54,082 nt of DNA from Syntrophomonas sp. (GTDB taxonomy: Bacteria > Bacillota > Syntrophomonadia > Syntrophomonadales > Syntrophomonadaceae), in contig JAENYG010000001.1 in the NCBI GenBank assembly GCA_016841875.1, positions 203,247 through 257,328 of the forward strand, written 5' to 3'. Position 1 is the stretch's first letter; each line of letters starts with the position of its first letter. The translations under genes and the position numbers were made by a program. Under the pieces are notes generated by a model. It worked only from the letters and a program-made list of their open reading frames with translations. It was not told the DNA's origin and made no database searches. Positions 8,580 through 17,607 of the stretch are shown piece after piece.

Positions 8580-9026
8580 TTACGAATTACTCCCCTCTCT
8601 TTGAGTCAGGGCAAATAAGAATTCACCACCACAGACCAATTCCCCATCTACGGTTACTCGGCCTTTCCCTTTACCAATAGTCCCTTTGATGCTGCTTAGT
8701 TCTGTAGTTATAAGTAGTGTTTCTCCAGGTCCCACCATACGCTTAAAACGTATTCTATCCACACCGGCCAGATAAGCCAACTGTCCCCGAAATTTTTCAT
8801 CGGACAGGAGGGCGCAGGCACCGACCTGGGCCATGGCTTCAATCATCAGTACCCCTGGCATCACCGGCTGCCCGGGAAAATGGCCGGCAAAGTAAGGTTC
8901 GTTTATACTTATGTTCTTAATTCCGGTGGCCTTTTCTCCCGGTACTAACTCGATAATCCGGTCTACCAGAAGAAAGGGATAACGATGAGGAAGGATATTC
9001 ATTATTTCCTCTATTTTCATTGTCAA
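8580..9026 (-). CDS. fabZ: 3-hydroxyacyl-ACP dehydratase
   Basis: A 148-residue hot-dog-fold dehydratase that removes water from 3-hydroxyacyl-ACP to give trans-2-enoyl-ACP. The catalytic His and Glu are visible in '[22 protein letters not shown]' split across the central helix, after the typical start '[17 protein letters not shown]'. There is no FabA in the window. It lies four bases after fabF in the operon. Confidence 0.96.
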   Translation of the reverse strand: MTMKIEEIMNILPHRYPFLLVDRIIELVPGEKATGIKNISINEPYFAGHFPGQPVMPGVLMIEAMAQVGACALLSDEKFRGQLAYLAGVDRIRFKRMVGPGETLLITTELSSIKGTIGKGKGRVTVDGELVCGGEFLFALTQREGSNS

Positions 9027-9030
9027 ACTC

Positions 9031-10296
9031 CTAACTGATCTTTCGCACTACTAATGCTGCGTTATGGCCTCCAAAACCAAGGGAATCGGAAAGCGCTACT
9101 CGGAGTTCCTGCTGTCTGGGTTGCCCTGGCACGTATTCCAGATCACACAGAGGATCAGGATTTTCCAGATTGATAGTAGGCGGTACCGTATTATGAATAA
9201 GAGCCATGACCGCAGCAATAAGCTCTACCGCTCCGGCTGCTCCAAGCATATGCCCATGAGCTGCTTTAGTAGAACTGATCAATATTTTTTGGCTGTGTAG
9301 GCCAAACACTTCTTTAACCACTGCTGTTTCTATCTGGTCATTCAAATTGGTTCCCGTTCCATGAGCATTAATATAATCGATCTCTTCTGGTTTTATACCT
9401 GCCTCGGCAATAGCGCCCCTGAATGCCAGCGCGGCGCCTCTTCCTTCACTATCTGGCTGAACCATATGAATCGCATCTCCACTGCTGCCATATCCTATCA
9501 GCTCAGCATAAATATGTGCTCCCCGATTCATAGCATGCTGCATTTCCTCCAGAACCAGTATTCCTGCCCCTTCACCCATGACAAATCCATCCCGGTTAAT
9601 ATCAAACGGTTTACAGGCCCGGGCAGGATCATCGTTAGCAGTGGAAAGTGCTTTCATGGCACAAAATCCTCCCACGGCCAGCGGGGTAATGGAGGCTTCT
9701 GCGCCACCGGCAATCATTACTTCAGCCTTATTATTGCGTATAATCTCGAAAGCTTCTCCGATTGAATTGCTGCCCGACGCACAGGCGGTAACAGTACATC
9801 CGTTGGGGCCATTGGCACCCAGCATAATGGAGACCTGTCCGGCTGCCATATTAGGAATCATCATGGGAATAAAGAATGGACTTATTCCCCCCACGCCTTT
9901 CTTGATAAAAGCATGGTGCTGGGTTTCAAAAGTATCCATTCCGCCTATGCCTGATCCCACCCATACTCCAGTACGCTGTTTGTCGGCAGCACTGATTTCC
10001 AGGGCGGCATCTTCTACTGCGATGCGGGCCGCGGCACAAGCATACTGGACAAACAGGTCCATACGCCTGGCATCTTTGCGGGAGATATAATCCACAACAT
10101 TAAATCCTTGAACCTGGGCGGCAATCTTGGTTGGAAAATTATCGGTGTCAAAACGATCGATCTCCACTACGCCGCTGCGGCCAGCCATAAGACTGGCCCA
10201 GAATTCTTCTTTATTCAAGCCGATAGAGGAAATTACTCCCATACCGGTTATAACAACCCTGCGTTCCGGCAACTTTATCACCTCTACCTTATCCAT
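9031..10296 (-). CDS. fabF: 3-oxoacyl-ACP synthase II
   Basis: A ketoacyl synthase that elongates acyl-ACP with malonyl-ACP. The catalytic Cys is in '[13 protein letters not shown]' and the two His residues are in 'NAHGTGT' and '[12 protein letters not shown]'. It opens with '[15 protein letters not shown]'. Length (421) is about eight residues longer than usual. A TTG at 10272 preceded by AAGGTAGAGG could be the real start (413 residues). The ATG at 10296 lies five bases after acpP with only a weak ribosome site. Confidence 0.96.
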   Translation of the reverse strand: MDKVEVIKLPERRVVITGMGVISSIGLNKEEFWASLMAGRSGVVEIDRFDTDNFPTKIAAQVQGFNVVDYISRKDARRMDLFVQYACAAARIAVEDAALEISAADKQRTGVWVGSGIGGMDTFETQHHAFIKKGVGGISPFFIPMMIPNMAAGQVSIMLGANGPNGCTVTACASGSNSIGEAFEIIRNNKAEVMIAGGAEASITPLAVGGFCAMKALSTANDDPARACKPFDINRDGFVMGEGAGILVLEEMQHAMNRGAHIYAELIGYGSSGDAIHMVQPDSEGRGAALAFRGAIAEAGIKPEEIDYINAHGTGTNLNDQIETAVVKEVFGLHSQKILISSTKAAHGHMLGAAGAVELIAAVMALIHNTVPPTINLENPDPLCDLEYVPGQPRQQELRVALSDSLGFGGHNAALVVRKIS

Positions 10297-10301
10297 TCTT
10301 A

Positions 10302-10532
10302 TTACATCCTTGCTTCAACGTACTTAACTACATCCTCAACCTTCTTCATTTTTTCTGATTCTTCTTCTGGTATCTGCATATCAAACTTCTCTTCCAGCAG
10401 CATGAGCATTTCCACGATATCCAGTGAATCAGCTTCTAAATCCTCAGCAAAGCTGGATTCCAATTTGATGTCTTCCTCCGGAATATCCTTGATCTCAGCA
10501 ATTATCTTTTTCAGTTCCTCAAATACTAACAT
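10302..10532 (-). CDS. acpP: Acyl carrier protein
   Basis: A 76-residue acidic four-helix carrier. The phosphopantetheine attachment site is Ser36 in EADSLDIVEM. It shuttles acyl intermediates among the Fab enzymes encoded on either side of it. AAGGAGG lies 7 bases before the ATG, stronger than the sites of its neighbours and fitting the large amount of ACP needed. The 65-base gap from fabG is the longest inside the operon and might hold an extra promoter or processing site, although none is obvious. Confidence 0.97.
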   Translation of the reverse strand: MLVFEELKKIIAEIKDIPEEDIKLESSFAEDLEADSLDIVEMLMLLEEKFDMQIPEEESEKMKKVEDVVKYVEARM

Positions 10533-10597
10533 AGTTAATTCCTCCTTAAAATTTGCTATTTCTTAAAGGGGCACCTAAGTATTTGCCCCGGGGGTTA

Positions 10598-11350
10598 TTA
10601 CATAGAGGCTAAGCCTCCATCAACTCTTATAACCTGGGCATTAATATATTCTGCTCGATCGGAAGCCAGAAAAACTGCTGCTCCAGCCACATCTTGGGGA
10701 GTCCCCAGTCTTCCTACAGCAATTCCATCAGCTATCCTGGCAGTTTGTTCTTCATTCAAGGCAGCGGTCATATCGGTTTGTATATATCCAGGAGCAATAA
10801 CATTGGCGGTAATGCCCCGTCGGCCATATTCCCGGGCTATGGAATAGGTAAAACCCAGGAGTCCTGATTTGGCTGCGGCATAATGTGCCTGACCGGCATT
10901 TCCGCTAATACCTACTACTGATGAAATATTAATGATCCGTCCATAGCGTTTTCTGACCATGGTTTTTAAAGCAGCTCGGCTGCAGTAAAAAGCAGAGCTG
11001 AGATTGGTATCGATTACCTGCTGCCACTCCTCATCGCTTATTCTAAGCATTAACTGATCTTTATTTACCCCAACATTATTTACCAGCACATCCACCTGCC
11101 CGAAGGCGGCCAGGGTTTCATCCACCAACTGCTGTGCTCCTTCAGAAGTAGATACATCAGCTCCGACAGTTATTCCAGTACCTCCAGCGGATTCAATTTG
11201 AGCAAGTACCTCCCGAGCCTCCTCCAGGGCTCCCTCCCGGCTGATGTGATAGTTAACTGCCACCCGGTAATCCTCGCGGGCCAGCTCAATGGCTATGGCC
11301 CTGCCAATACCCCTGGAACTGCCGGTTACTATAGCTACCCTTTCCTTCAT
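10598..11350 (-). CDS. fabG: 3-oxoacyl-ACP reductase
   Basis: A 250-residue short-chain dehydrogenase that reduces 3-oxoacyl-ACP with NADPH. It shows the cofactor loop 'GSSRGIGRAIA', 'NNVGVNKDQL', the catalytic Ser in 'INISSVVG' and Tyr/Lys in 'YAAAKSG', and ends 'VIRVDGGLASM'. FabG proteins typically end GGM or close to it. Its ATG overlaps the fabD stop (ATGA), so it is translationally coupled. Confidence 0.96.
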   Translation of the reverse strand: MKERVAIVTGSSRGIGRAIAIELAREDYRVAVNYHISREGALEEAREVLAQIESAGGTGITVGADVSTSEGAQQLVDETLAAFGQVDVLVNNVGVNKDQLMLRISDEEWQQVIDTNLSSAFYCSRAALKTMVRKRYGRIINISSVVGISGNAGQAHYAAAKSGLLGFTYSIAREYGRRGITANVIAPGYIQTDMTAALNEEQTARIADGIAVGRLGTPQDVAGAAVFLASDRAEYINAQVIRVDGGLASM

Positions 11351-12267
11351 AACGACTTCACCTTCTCCAAAGTTTTTTCTAGAGTTTTCACATCATTGAC
11401 CTGTCCTAGAACTCGATTCCGATCTATTTTTCTGATCAAACCCGATAAAGTTGAGCCAGGGCCTACTTCGATGAAATAATCCACTTTGCCCATCATGTAC
11501 CTCACACTTTGTTCCCACATCACAGGGTAATAAATCTGCTTCACAAGCAGATCCGGAAACTCTGAAGCCTTATTCTCCCTGGCATTCACATTACTAACCA
11601 CTCCATACTCAGGTTCCTTCCAAGTGATTCCTTCCAGCTGTGGTTTAAGATGTATAGCCGCATCAAGTAAAAGCGGGCTATGGGCAGGCACGCTCACTGC
11701 CAGTGGGATCACACGAGCTCCGGCTTCCTTCAGAACAGCGGAAACATTATCCACTGCTTCTTTAGCACCAGTTATCGCTACCTGTCCGGGACAATTATAA
11801 TTCCCTATATCTACTATACCTTGCTCTTTATCACAGGCGGCCTGGATCTCCTCGGTATCTAGGCCAAAGATGGCAGCCATAGCTCCTTTTCCCAGAGGTA
11901 CAGCCTCCTGCATCAAGCGGGCCCGGTTTTGCACCAGAGGAAAAGCGTCTTCCAATGAAATGGCTCCTGAAGCAACCAGCGCTGTATATTCTCCCAGGCT
12001 CAACCCGGCCATCATAACCGGAACTATACCCCGGCTTTTTATCACTTCATATGCTGCCAGTCCTGCAACCAGTAAGGCTGGCTGTGCGTATACAGTCTGG
12101 TTCAGCGTATCTTCTGGTCCTTCAAAACATACCGAACTAAATTGGTATCCAGCTAATCTATCTGCTGTATTAAAAACATTCGCTGCTTCCTCGTAATTAT
12201 CAAATAATTCTTTGCCCATTCCCAGGTGCTGAGCTCCTTGACCAGGAAATATAAATGCTAGTCGCAC
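11347..12267 (-). CDS. fabD: Malonyl-CoA:ACP transacylase
   Basis: A 306-residue acyltransferase that loads malonate from malonyl-CoA onto ACP. The nucleophile Ser is in 'GLSLGEYTALV', the substrate-binding Arg follows in 'VQNRARLMQEA', and the catalytic His is in 'VPAHSPLL'. It starts 'LAFIFPGQGAQHLGMGKEL', typical of the family. It overlaps fabK by 10 bases and fabG by 4. Confidence 0.96.
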   Translation of the reverse strand: MRLAFIFPGQGAQHLGMGKELFDNYEEAANVFNTADRLAGYQFSSVCFEGPEDTLNQTVYAQPALLVAGLAAYEVIKSRGIVPVMMAGLSLGEYTALVASGAISLEDAFPLVQNRARLMQEAVPLGKGAMAAIFGLDTEEIQAACDKEQGIVDIGNYNCPGQVAITGAKEAVDNVSAVLKEAGARVIPLAVSVPAHSPLLLDAAIHLKPQLEGITWKEPEYGVVSNVNARENKASEFPDLLVKQIYYPVMWEQSVRYMMGKVDYFIEVGPGSTLSGLIRKIDRNRVLGQVNDVKTLEKTLEKVKSL

Positions 12268-13205
12268 CTGAATCCCTCCAATCTCCGTTTTATATTCACA
12301 GCACCATTAATGATGTCCATCACTATTTCTCCTGCCGGCTGTATTTCCGATACTAATCCTGAAATCTGTCCTGCCAGAACAGAGCCATACTCTACATCGC
12401 CTTCCACGGCTGCAGCAGGATACTTACCCTGACCCATTTTTTCTAAGTCGTCCCTACTGGTTCCCTGTGCCTCGGCTTGCAGATACTGGCGGGTAAATTT
12501 ATTATGTATGGCTCGTACGGGATGACCAGTAGTAATTCCACATACTACCGTAGCCCGGTCTCTAGCCTTGATGATTTTTTCCTGATAAGCAAGGTGAATA
12601 TTACATTCCCGGGCACACACAAATCTAGTGCCCACCTGTACCCCTTCCGCTCCCAATGCCAGAGCAGCCATCAAACCTCTTCCGTCTGCAATGCCACCGG
12701 CAGCAATAACTGGTATATCAATTGCATCTGCTACCATTGGTACCAGACACATAGTTGTCATCTCCCCGACATGCCCTCCCGATTCCATTCCTTCTACGAT
12801 CATGGCATCTGCGCCCAGGCGAGCCAGACGTTTAGCCAATGCCAGAGAAGCTACTACCGGAATCACTTTTATTTTCTCATTTTTAAATCGCTCCATATAA
12901 ATCCCGGGATTTCCACCTCCAGTAGTTACTACCGGAATTTTTTCTTGTATGGTTAAATCTACTACTTCTTCGATATGAGGAGAGGCCAGCATCAGATTCA
13001 CTGCAAAGGCCCGGTCAGTAATGCTCCTGGCGATGTCTATCTGCTCCTTAAGCCAGCTGGGGTCCGCATTTCCAGTACCTATAACACCTAGCCCACCAGC
13101 CTTTGATACCGCTGCTGCCAGTTTCCCTCCAGCAATCCAGGCCATAGCACCCTGTAGAAGGGGGTATTCTATATCTAATAAATCACATATTCTAGTCTCA
13201 AACAT
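12258..13205 (-). CDS. fabK: Enoyl-ACP reductase II (FMN-dependent)
   Basis: A 315-residue TIM-barrel flavoenzyme of the FabK/2-nitropropane dioxygenase superfamily, placed in the fab operon between fabH and fabD where Clostridia and Streptococci keep fabK. Visible signatures are 'YPLLQGAMAWIAGGKLAAAV', 'GGLGVIGTG', 'ESGGHVGEMTT' with the active-site His, and 'AAGGIADGRGLMAALALGA' for the FMN phosphate. It carries out the last reduction of each elongation cycle. No FabI or FabL is present. A paralogue is encoded divergently at 14420. Confidence 0.95.
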   Translation of the reverse strand: MFETRICDLLDIEYPLLQGAMAWIAGGKLAAAVSKAGGLGVIGTGNADPSWLKEQIDIARSITDRAFAVNLMLASPHIEEVVDLTIQEKIPVVTTGGGNPGIYMERFKNEKIKVIPVVASLALAKRLARLGADAMIVEGMESGGHVGEMTTMCLVPMVADAIDIPVIAAGGIADGRGLMAALALGAEGVQVGTRFVCARECNIHLAYQEKIIKARDRATVVCGITTGHPVRAIHNKFTRQYLQAEAQGTSRDDLEKMGQGKYPAAAVEGDVEYGSVLAGQISGLVSEIQPAGEIVMDIINGAVNIKRRLEGFRCD

Positions 13206-13207
13206 TT

Positions 13208-14194
13208 TTAATCACTCCCCCAGCGGAGCAATACTCCACCGTAAGTTAATCCTGCCCCAAAAGCGACCATTAATACCAGATCACCTGCTTTTAATCGTCC
13301 TTCTTGCACCGCCAATGATAATCCTACCGGCAGACAAGCCGCGGACATATTACCGTACTGATCAACAGTAACAATGGTTTTTTCTTCTGGTATCTTCATC
13401 CACTTCATGGCCGTCTTAATAATTCGCATGTTGGACTGGTGCGGTATAAAGAGATCAATATCTTCCGCCTTTATTCCTGTCATGGCAAATATCTTCTCAC
13501 TGACTTCTACCGTAATTTTGGTTGCAAACCTGAATATCTCATTACCATTCATTTTAAGGTAATGCAGGCCCTTTTCTATCGTTTCCAGACTGGTCGGCTG
13601 GGCTGAACAACCTGCGGGCAGGTAAAGGTGCTGGGTTCCCCTCCCATCGGCTCCAAGATAACTGGCTATTATACCTGGTTCAGAATCACCCCGGCCAATA
13701 ACTGCAGCACCGGCCCCATCACCAAATAGAACGCAGGTAGTCGGATCATTGTAGTCTATGATTCGGGATACAGCTTCCGCGCCAATGACCAGAACGTAAT
13801 TATATTCCGGGGACAATAGGAATTTTTCAGCAACTGTAATTCCATATACGAATCCAGTACATCCGGCTGATAAATCAAAAGCAGCCGCATTCCAGGCTCC
13901 TAACTTTTCCTGTACGAAGCAGGCTGTAGCCGGAAAAAGCATATCTGGCGTTGCTGTAGCAACGATGATCAAATCCAGTTCATCTACGCTAATTCCAGCA
14001 TTCTCAATAGCCATAAGCGAAGCTCGATAAGCCAGATCCGAGGTTGTTTCAGATTCATCGATGATTCTTCTTTCTCGTATACCAGTCCTTTCAATTATCC
14101 ACTTTTCACTGGTATCCACCATCTGCTCTAGTTCTTTATTGTCAAGTATCCGTTCGGGTAGAGCATGCCCCATACCCTTTACCTGAGCTTTCAT
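13208..14194 (-). CDS. fabH: 3-oxoacyl-ACP synthase III
   Basis: The initiating condensing enzyme joining acyl-CoA to malonyl-ACP. The Cys is in 'LSAGCTGFVYG', the His in 'IPHQSNMRI' and the Asn in 'GNMSAACLP'. I chose the ATG at 14194 (328 residues) because AAGGTGGTG is well spaced from it; the TTG just upstream would be too close. It is the first gene of the nine-gene operon. The 225 bases before it separate it from the divergent flavoprotein gene. I saw no FapR-type palindrome there. Confidence 0.96.
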   Translation of the reverse strand: MKAQVKGMGHALPERILDNKELEQMVDTSEKWIIERTGIRERRIIDESETTSDLAYRASLMAIENAGISVDELDLIIVATATPDMLFPATACFVQEKLGAWNAAAFDLSAGCTGFVYGITVAEKFLLSPEYNYVLVIGAEAVSRIIDYNDPTTCVLFGDGAGAAVIGRGDSEPGIIASYLGADGRGTQHLYLPAGCSAQPTSLETIEKGLHYLKMNGNEIFRFATKITVEVSEKIFAMTGIKAEDIDLFIPHQSNMRIIKTAMKWMKIPEEKTIVTVDQYGNMSAACLPVGLSLAVQEGRLKAGDLVLMVAFGAGLTYGGVLLRWGSD

Positions 14195-14347
14195 CAAAGC
14201 ACCACCTTATTGGGATTAATCTAATAAATCCTTTTGCGCATACTTTGTGCACAATTATTTTTCATAGGTTATTAAAGCAGGATTATTTACATATGTCAAT
14301 AGTTGTTCCAATAATTAGTAAATTGCGACATTTATTTTTATTATGTT

Positions 14348-14394
14348 TTAATATTCTGGATATATTCAGCAGAATAAGTTAATATTCTTGATAT
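14348..14394. repeat. 16-bp direct repeat before the flavoprotein gene
   Basis: TTAATATTCTGGATAT (14348-14363) and TTAATATTCTTGATAT (14379-14394) match at 15 of 16 positions and are 31 bases apart, about three helical turns. The pair lies between fabH and the divergent gene at 14420, close to the start of the latter, and could be an operator for either. Confidence 0.5.
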
Positions 14395-14419
14395 GAAAAT
14401 GAAGTGGAGGTAAATTATT

Positions 14420-15367
14420 TTGAAATTACCTGAATTAAAAATAGGGAAGCTGCTTCCCCGCTTTCCGATTATCCAGGGTGGTATGTCTATCAGTGTTTCA
14501 ACTGCCTGTTTGGCGGCTGCTGTAGCCAGGGCAGGGGGTATCGGAGTTATAGGGGCTACTGCCATTTCCCTGGATGAATTAAAAGCCGAGATCCGTAAAG
14601 CCCGAAAGCTGGCGGGTTCGGGGATTATCGGAGTGAATATCATGTATGCAGCTCGCCAATTTACCGAACTGGTTGAAACTGCAATCAATGAGGGCATAGA
14701 CGTAATTTTTACCGGAGCCGGGTTTTCCCGAGATATTTTCCTGCGGGGTCGGGCAAGCGATACCCCCATAGTACCCATTGTATCATCAGCCCGAGCCGCC
14801 ATTCTGGCTGAAAAGTCAGGCGCAGCAGCTGTGGTAGCAGAAGGTGCAGAGGCCGGGGGGCACCTCGGAACAGACCGCTCCATCAAAGAGATCCTGCCTG
14901 AGATCAAAAGAGCGGTTAAAATACCGGTTGTCGCAGCAGGAGGGATAGTAGACGGCAGGGATATGGCAGAGATGGTCAAATTAGGTGCGGATGGAGTGCA
15001 GATGGCAACTCGTTTCGTACTCAGTGAAGAATGTAAAGTAGCTTACGAATACAAGCAGATGTACCTGCAAGCCAGGGAAGAAGACGTCATAATCATAAAA
15101 AGTCCGGTAGGATTACCAGGGCGGGCCCTTAAAAATGCCTTTACCGAATTGATCCAATCGGGAGAAGTTCCTGAACCCGAGGAATGCAATGCCTGTTTAA
15201 AAAACTGTTCCAGGGATTACTGCATATATAAAGCACTGGTTAATGCTCGTAATGGGAAGGTAGATGAGGGAGTAGTCTTCACCGGTCAGAACGTCTTTAA
15301 GATCAAAGAGATACTTCCTGTTGCAGTCATATTTGATAGATTGCTGGCAGAATTTGCCGCCTGTTAA
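14420..15367 (+). CDS. FabK/nitronate monooxygenase-family flavoprotein
   Basis: A 315-residue FMN TIM-barrel paralogous to the FabK at 12258 ('FPIIQGGMSISVSTACLAAAV', 'GGIGVIGA', 'GAEAGGHLG', 'AAGGIVDGRDMAEMVKLGADGVQ'). Unlike FabK it ends with a Cys cluster, CNACLKNCSRDYC, which could bind metal or be redox-active. It starts at TTG with GTGGAGG nine bases upstream. Nitronate oxidation, or reduction of another enoyl or unsaturated acid, is possible. Divergence from fabH suggests a lipid link, but this is inference. A strong terminator follows. Confidence 0.85.
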   Translation: MKLPELKIGKLLPRFPIIQGGMSISVSTACLAAAVARAGGIGVIGATAISLDELKAEIRKARKLAGSGIIGVNIMYAARQFTELVETAINEGIDVIFTGAGFSRDIFLRGRASDTPIVPIVSSARAAILAEKSGAAAVVAEGAEAGGHLGTDRSIKEILPEIKRAVKIPVVAAGGIVDGRDMAEMVKLGADGVQMATRFVLSEECKVAYEYKQMYLQAREEDVIIIKSPVGLPGRALKNAFTELIQSGEVPEPEECNACLKNCSRDYCIYKALVNARNGKVDEGVVFTGQNVFKIKEILPVAVIFDRLLAEFAAC

Positions 15368-15427
15368 TAAACAATAATCAACAATTGTCAAAATGATAGT
15401 TTTGGTAGAAATATATGAAATTAGGGT

Positions 15428-15467
15428 TCATGTGCAGGGAGCAAAGCCCTCTGCACATGATTTTTTT
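15428..15467 (+). terminator. Intrinsic terminator of the flavoprotein gene
   Basis: The stem TCATGTGCAG (15428-15437) pairs with CTGCACATGA (15451-15460), with additional pairing inside the loop (GGG/CCC), followed by seven T residues at 15461-15467. Confidence 0.9.
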
Positions 15468-15646
15468 GCGTTTAGCTGATAAATATTTAAAGAAATCATA
15501 TACAGCAAAACTTCATCTGGATTTTTACTTATAATAACCGGTAATTCTTTAATATCAGATTCATATTGGTGCACTCCATAAGAATCAGATAATTTATTGC
15601 ACACCAAAGCAGCCTGCTCTTTTAAATCACTTCTTTTAGAATCTTT
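15428..15646 (-). pseudogene. In-frame continuation after the small membrane gene
   Basis: Reading on past the TAA at 15647-15649 gives 72 codons without interruption, in the same frame as the preceding gene, ending at a TGA inside the downstream terminator. The composition is protein-like apart from the last ten codons, which run through the terminator stem. It could be a severed C-terminal domain, a separate tiny gene starting at the TTG/GTG near 15607, or chance. I favour a severed end, with low confidence. Confidence 0.35.
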
Positions 15647-16048
15647 TTAAGAACGACTTTGTTTGGCTTCAAAGATGCGGATGATAACATAAGCAATCAG
15701 GGCAATAACAAAAAACACCAGCAGCATCCAGGCTATGCCGCTCAGGGTATCAATGATCGTTTTATATATCTCCAGTGCCCAGCGCTCACTGCTCAGAACT
15801 AACAATGGCTGACTCACATCCTGGTTGTAATCAGGAGTCAGATAATTCTCGATACTCCAGACATTTACCCCACTGGATATCCCAACCACATAAATAGCAA
15901 ACTGCAGATATTTAAGCCAGGCCTGGCCGATATCTTCCGGGATCAGACGATGGAGGATACTTTCCAGCGGCGCTTTAAATATCCGGGCGATAATAAAGCA
16001 AACTACTCCCGAAATACAAAATATAATGGCTAACAGCATAATAATCAC
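15647..16048 (-). CDS. Small membrane protein of unknown function
   Basis: A 133-residue protein with a hydrophobic N-terminal helix (about residues 2-22), a weaker hydrophobic stretch near residues 48-62, and a C-terminal helix (about 105-125) followed by a basic tail (EAKQSRS). It follows degV by 17 bases and probably shares its transcript. The reading frame stays open after the TAA for 72 more codons, to a TGA at 15428, and that stretch looks coding-like (for example 'KELPVIISKNPDEVLLYMIS'). The gene may therefore be truncated by a nonsense mutation. I do not recognise the family. Confidence 0.65.
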   Translation of the reverse strand: MIIMLLAIIFCISGVVCFIIARIFKAPLESILHRLIPEDIGQAWLKYLQFAIYVVGISSGVNVWSIENYLTPDYNQDVSQPLLVLSSERWALEIYKTIIDTLSGIAWMLLVFFVIALIAYVIIRIFEAKQSRS

Positions 16049-16065
16049 AACCCTTTACCCCCCAA

Positions 16066-16923
16066 TCATTTTTCTGTACAGTAAACGATACCAAAACTTC
16101 CAGGCCCTACATGGAGTCCTATAACAGGTCCTATGGAAAGCACCGGGATATCCTTAATGCCCAGGTTGTCACCGATTTCCCTTGCTACTTCCTGTCCTCG
16201 ATCAGGATCATGAACCTCGTGTACTACTAGTTTTCTTAAGCCATGAAGGTCAATATCTTTCTTAAGTATTTTATAAAGATGCTTTACCGCAGCCTGCAAA
16301 CCTCTAACTTTTTCATATACATCTATCTTTCCATCACTGGTTATATACAAAATAGGTTTAATACTCAAAACTGAACCAATCAGAGCTGCTGCGCCCCCTA
16401 TCCGTCCGCCTTTTTGCAGGTAATCCAGGGTCAAGGGGACAAAATAAAAATGAACCCTATCTCGAACCGAATGGGCAGATTCAATAACTTGCTCCATAGT
16501 CTTCCCCTCCCGAGCGGCCTCGGCTGCCGCTAGAACCTGCAGTCCCAGACCCATGCAGACATTCAGGGAATCTACAATCTCTATGCGAGCTTCTGGATAT
16601 TTTTCCAGTATCATTTCCCTGGCAGTTGCCGCTGAACTGCAGGTACCGCTTATTCCAGTAGAGATAAAAATACCCAGTGCCTCATCTCCGTTAGATACTA
16701 TTTGCTCAAAAATTTTATAAAACAAGCCGGGAGCCGGTTGAGAAGAAGTGGGGACAATCCCTCCCTGGTCAATTTTATCGTAAAAATAATCATAGTCTAC
16801 TTTGGTTTCTAGAAAAAATTCGTCTGGAAAACATACTCCCAGAGATGCAACCTTTATATCAAACTCATCACATAAGCTATCAGCTATATATGAAGTGCTG
16901 TCTGTAACCAGTTTAACCGTCAT
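16066..16923 (-). CDS. DegV-family fatty-acid-binding protein
   Basis: A 285-residue DegV protein ('MTVKLVTDSTSYI', 'PTSSQPAPGLFYKIFE', 'ISTGISGTCSSA', 'IVDSLNVCMGLGLQVL', 'LDYLQKGGRIGGAAALIGS'). DegV proteins bind a single fatty acid in a pocket between two domains. Firmicute homologues (FakB) present it to the kinase FakA, which is not in the window. I moved the start to the ATG at 16923, where AGGAGG is correctly spaced; ten further upstream codons have no such site. It follows the TetR gene and probably shares its operon, which suggests lipid-responsive control. Confidence 0.92.
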   Translation of the reverse strand: MTVKLVTDSTSYIADSLCDEFDIKVASLGVCFPDEFFLETKVDYDYFYDKIDQGGIVPTSSQPAPGLFYKIFEQIVSNGDEALGIFISTGISGTCSSAATAREMILEKYPEARIEIVDSLNVCMGLGLQVLAAAEAAREGKTMEQVIESAHSVRDRVHFYFVPLTLDYLQKGGRIGGAAALIGSVLSIKPILYITSDGKIDVYEKVRGLQAAVKHLYKILKKDIDLHGLRKLVVHEVHDPDRGQEVAREIGDNLGIKDIPVLSIGPVIGLHVGPGSFGIVYCTEK

Positions 16924-16957
16924 AACTTCATCCTCCTGCAGCGTTACCATCATAATT

Positions 16958-17566
16958 TTATGATTTCAACATAATCCCTTTTGAATTAATTAGTGCTTCC
17001 AGGGCGTTGGTTATATATTTTACGTTTTCCTCGACTTCCTGTGGGAAGCGCTCGTTCAAGGTGAAGAATGATCCCAGGGTAGAAATAATAAGCCGATCAA
17101 TAAGATTTTCTTCAATTTGCCTATCCTTTGGCATCATATCTTTCAATATCGTACCAATGTCAATTACCAGCTGGTTTTTAATTTTTTCAAAAAGCGTGCT
17201 CATCTGCTTGTATTTACTGTCAGCAGGAGCGGTGAATATTCCCTCCAAAAACAATATCTTAACTGCTTCTTTCCTGTAACTAGTAACCTGGTATAAAAAA
17301 GTCAAATATTGGTTCAGCCTTTGTGCGGGATGAATACCCGAAGTTTTAATCCGTTCCAAAGTTTCAAATATTTTATCCAGGCTTTTCTCAAAAGCAGAAC
17401 TAAATATACCTGGTTTATCAGAAAAATGATAGTATATAGTACCCACGGACACCCCGGCATCCCTGGCTATCAACCTCATATCCACCTCCTCGTAGGAATA
17501 ATGATTGAACAATTTTTCGGCGCTTTTTAAGATTTTTTCTCTCACATCAGGTATTTTTTTAGGCAT
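16958..17566 (-). CDS. TetR-family transcriptional regulator
   Basis: A 202-residue regulator with an N-terminal TetR helix-turn-helix ('LIARDAGVSVGTIYYHFSDKPGIF', the usual DNA-reading motif, split here by family helices) and a variable ligand-binding C-terminal domain. AGGAGA lies 8 bases before the ATG. It is first in an operon with degV and the small membrane gene. A 15-bp palindrome at 17608-17622 upstream is its likely operator, implying autoregulation. The ligand is not evident; an acyl-CoA or fatty acid would fit the DegV partner. Confidence 0.92.
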   Translation of the reverse strand: MPKKIPDVREKILKSAEKLFNHYSYEEVDMRLIARDAGVSVGTIYYHFSDKPGIFSSAFEKSLDKIFETLERIKTSGIHPAQRLNQYLTFLYQVTSYRKEAVKILFLEGIFTAPADSKYKQMSTLFEKIKNQLVIDIGTILKDMMPKDRQIEENLIDRLIISTLGSFFTLNERFPQEVEENVKYITNALEALINSKGIMLKS

Positions 17567-17607
17567 CCATTTTTCTCCTGGCTTTTTAAATATTAACAGG
17601 AATTATA

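Noticed and set aside
14341-14979. 212-codon minus-strand open frame
   Set aside because: Antisense to the FabK-like gene, Ala/Pro/Ser-rich shadow composition, no start signals.
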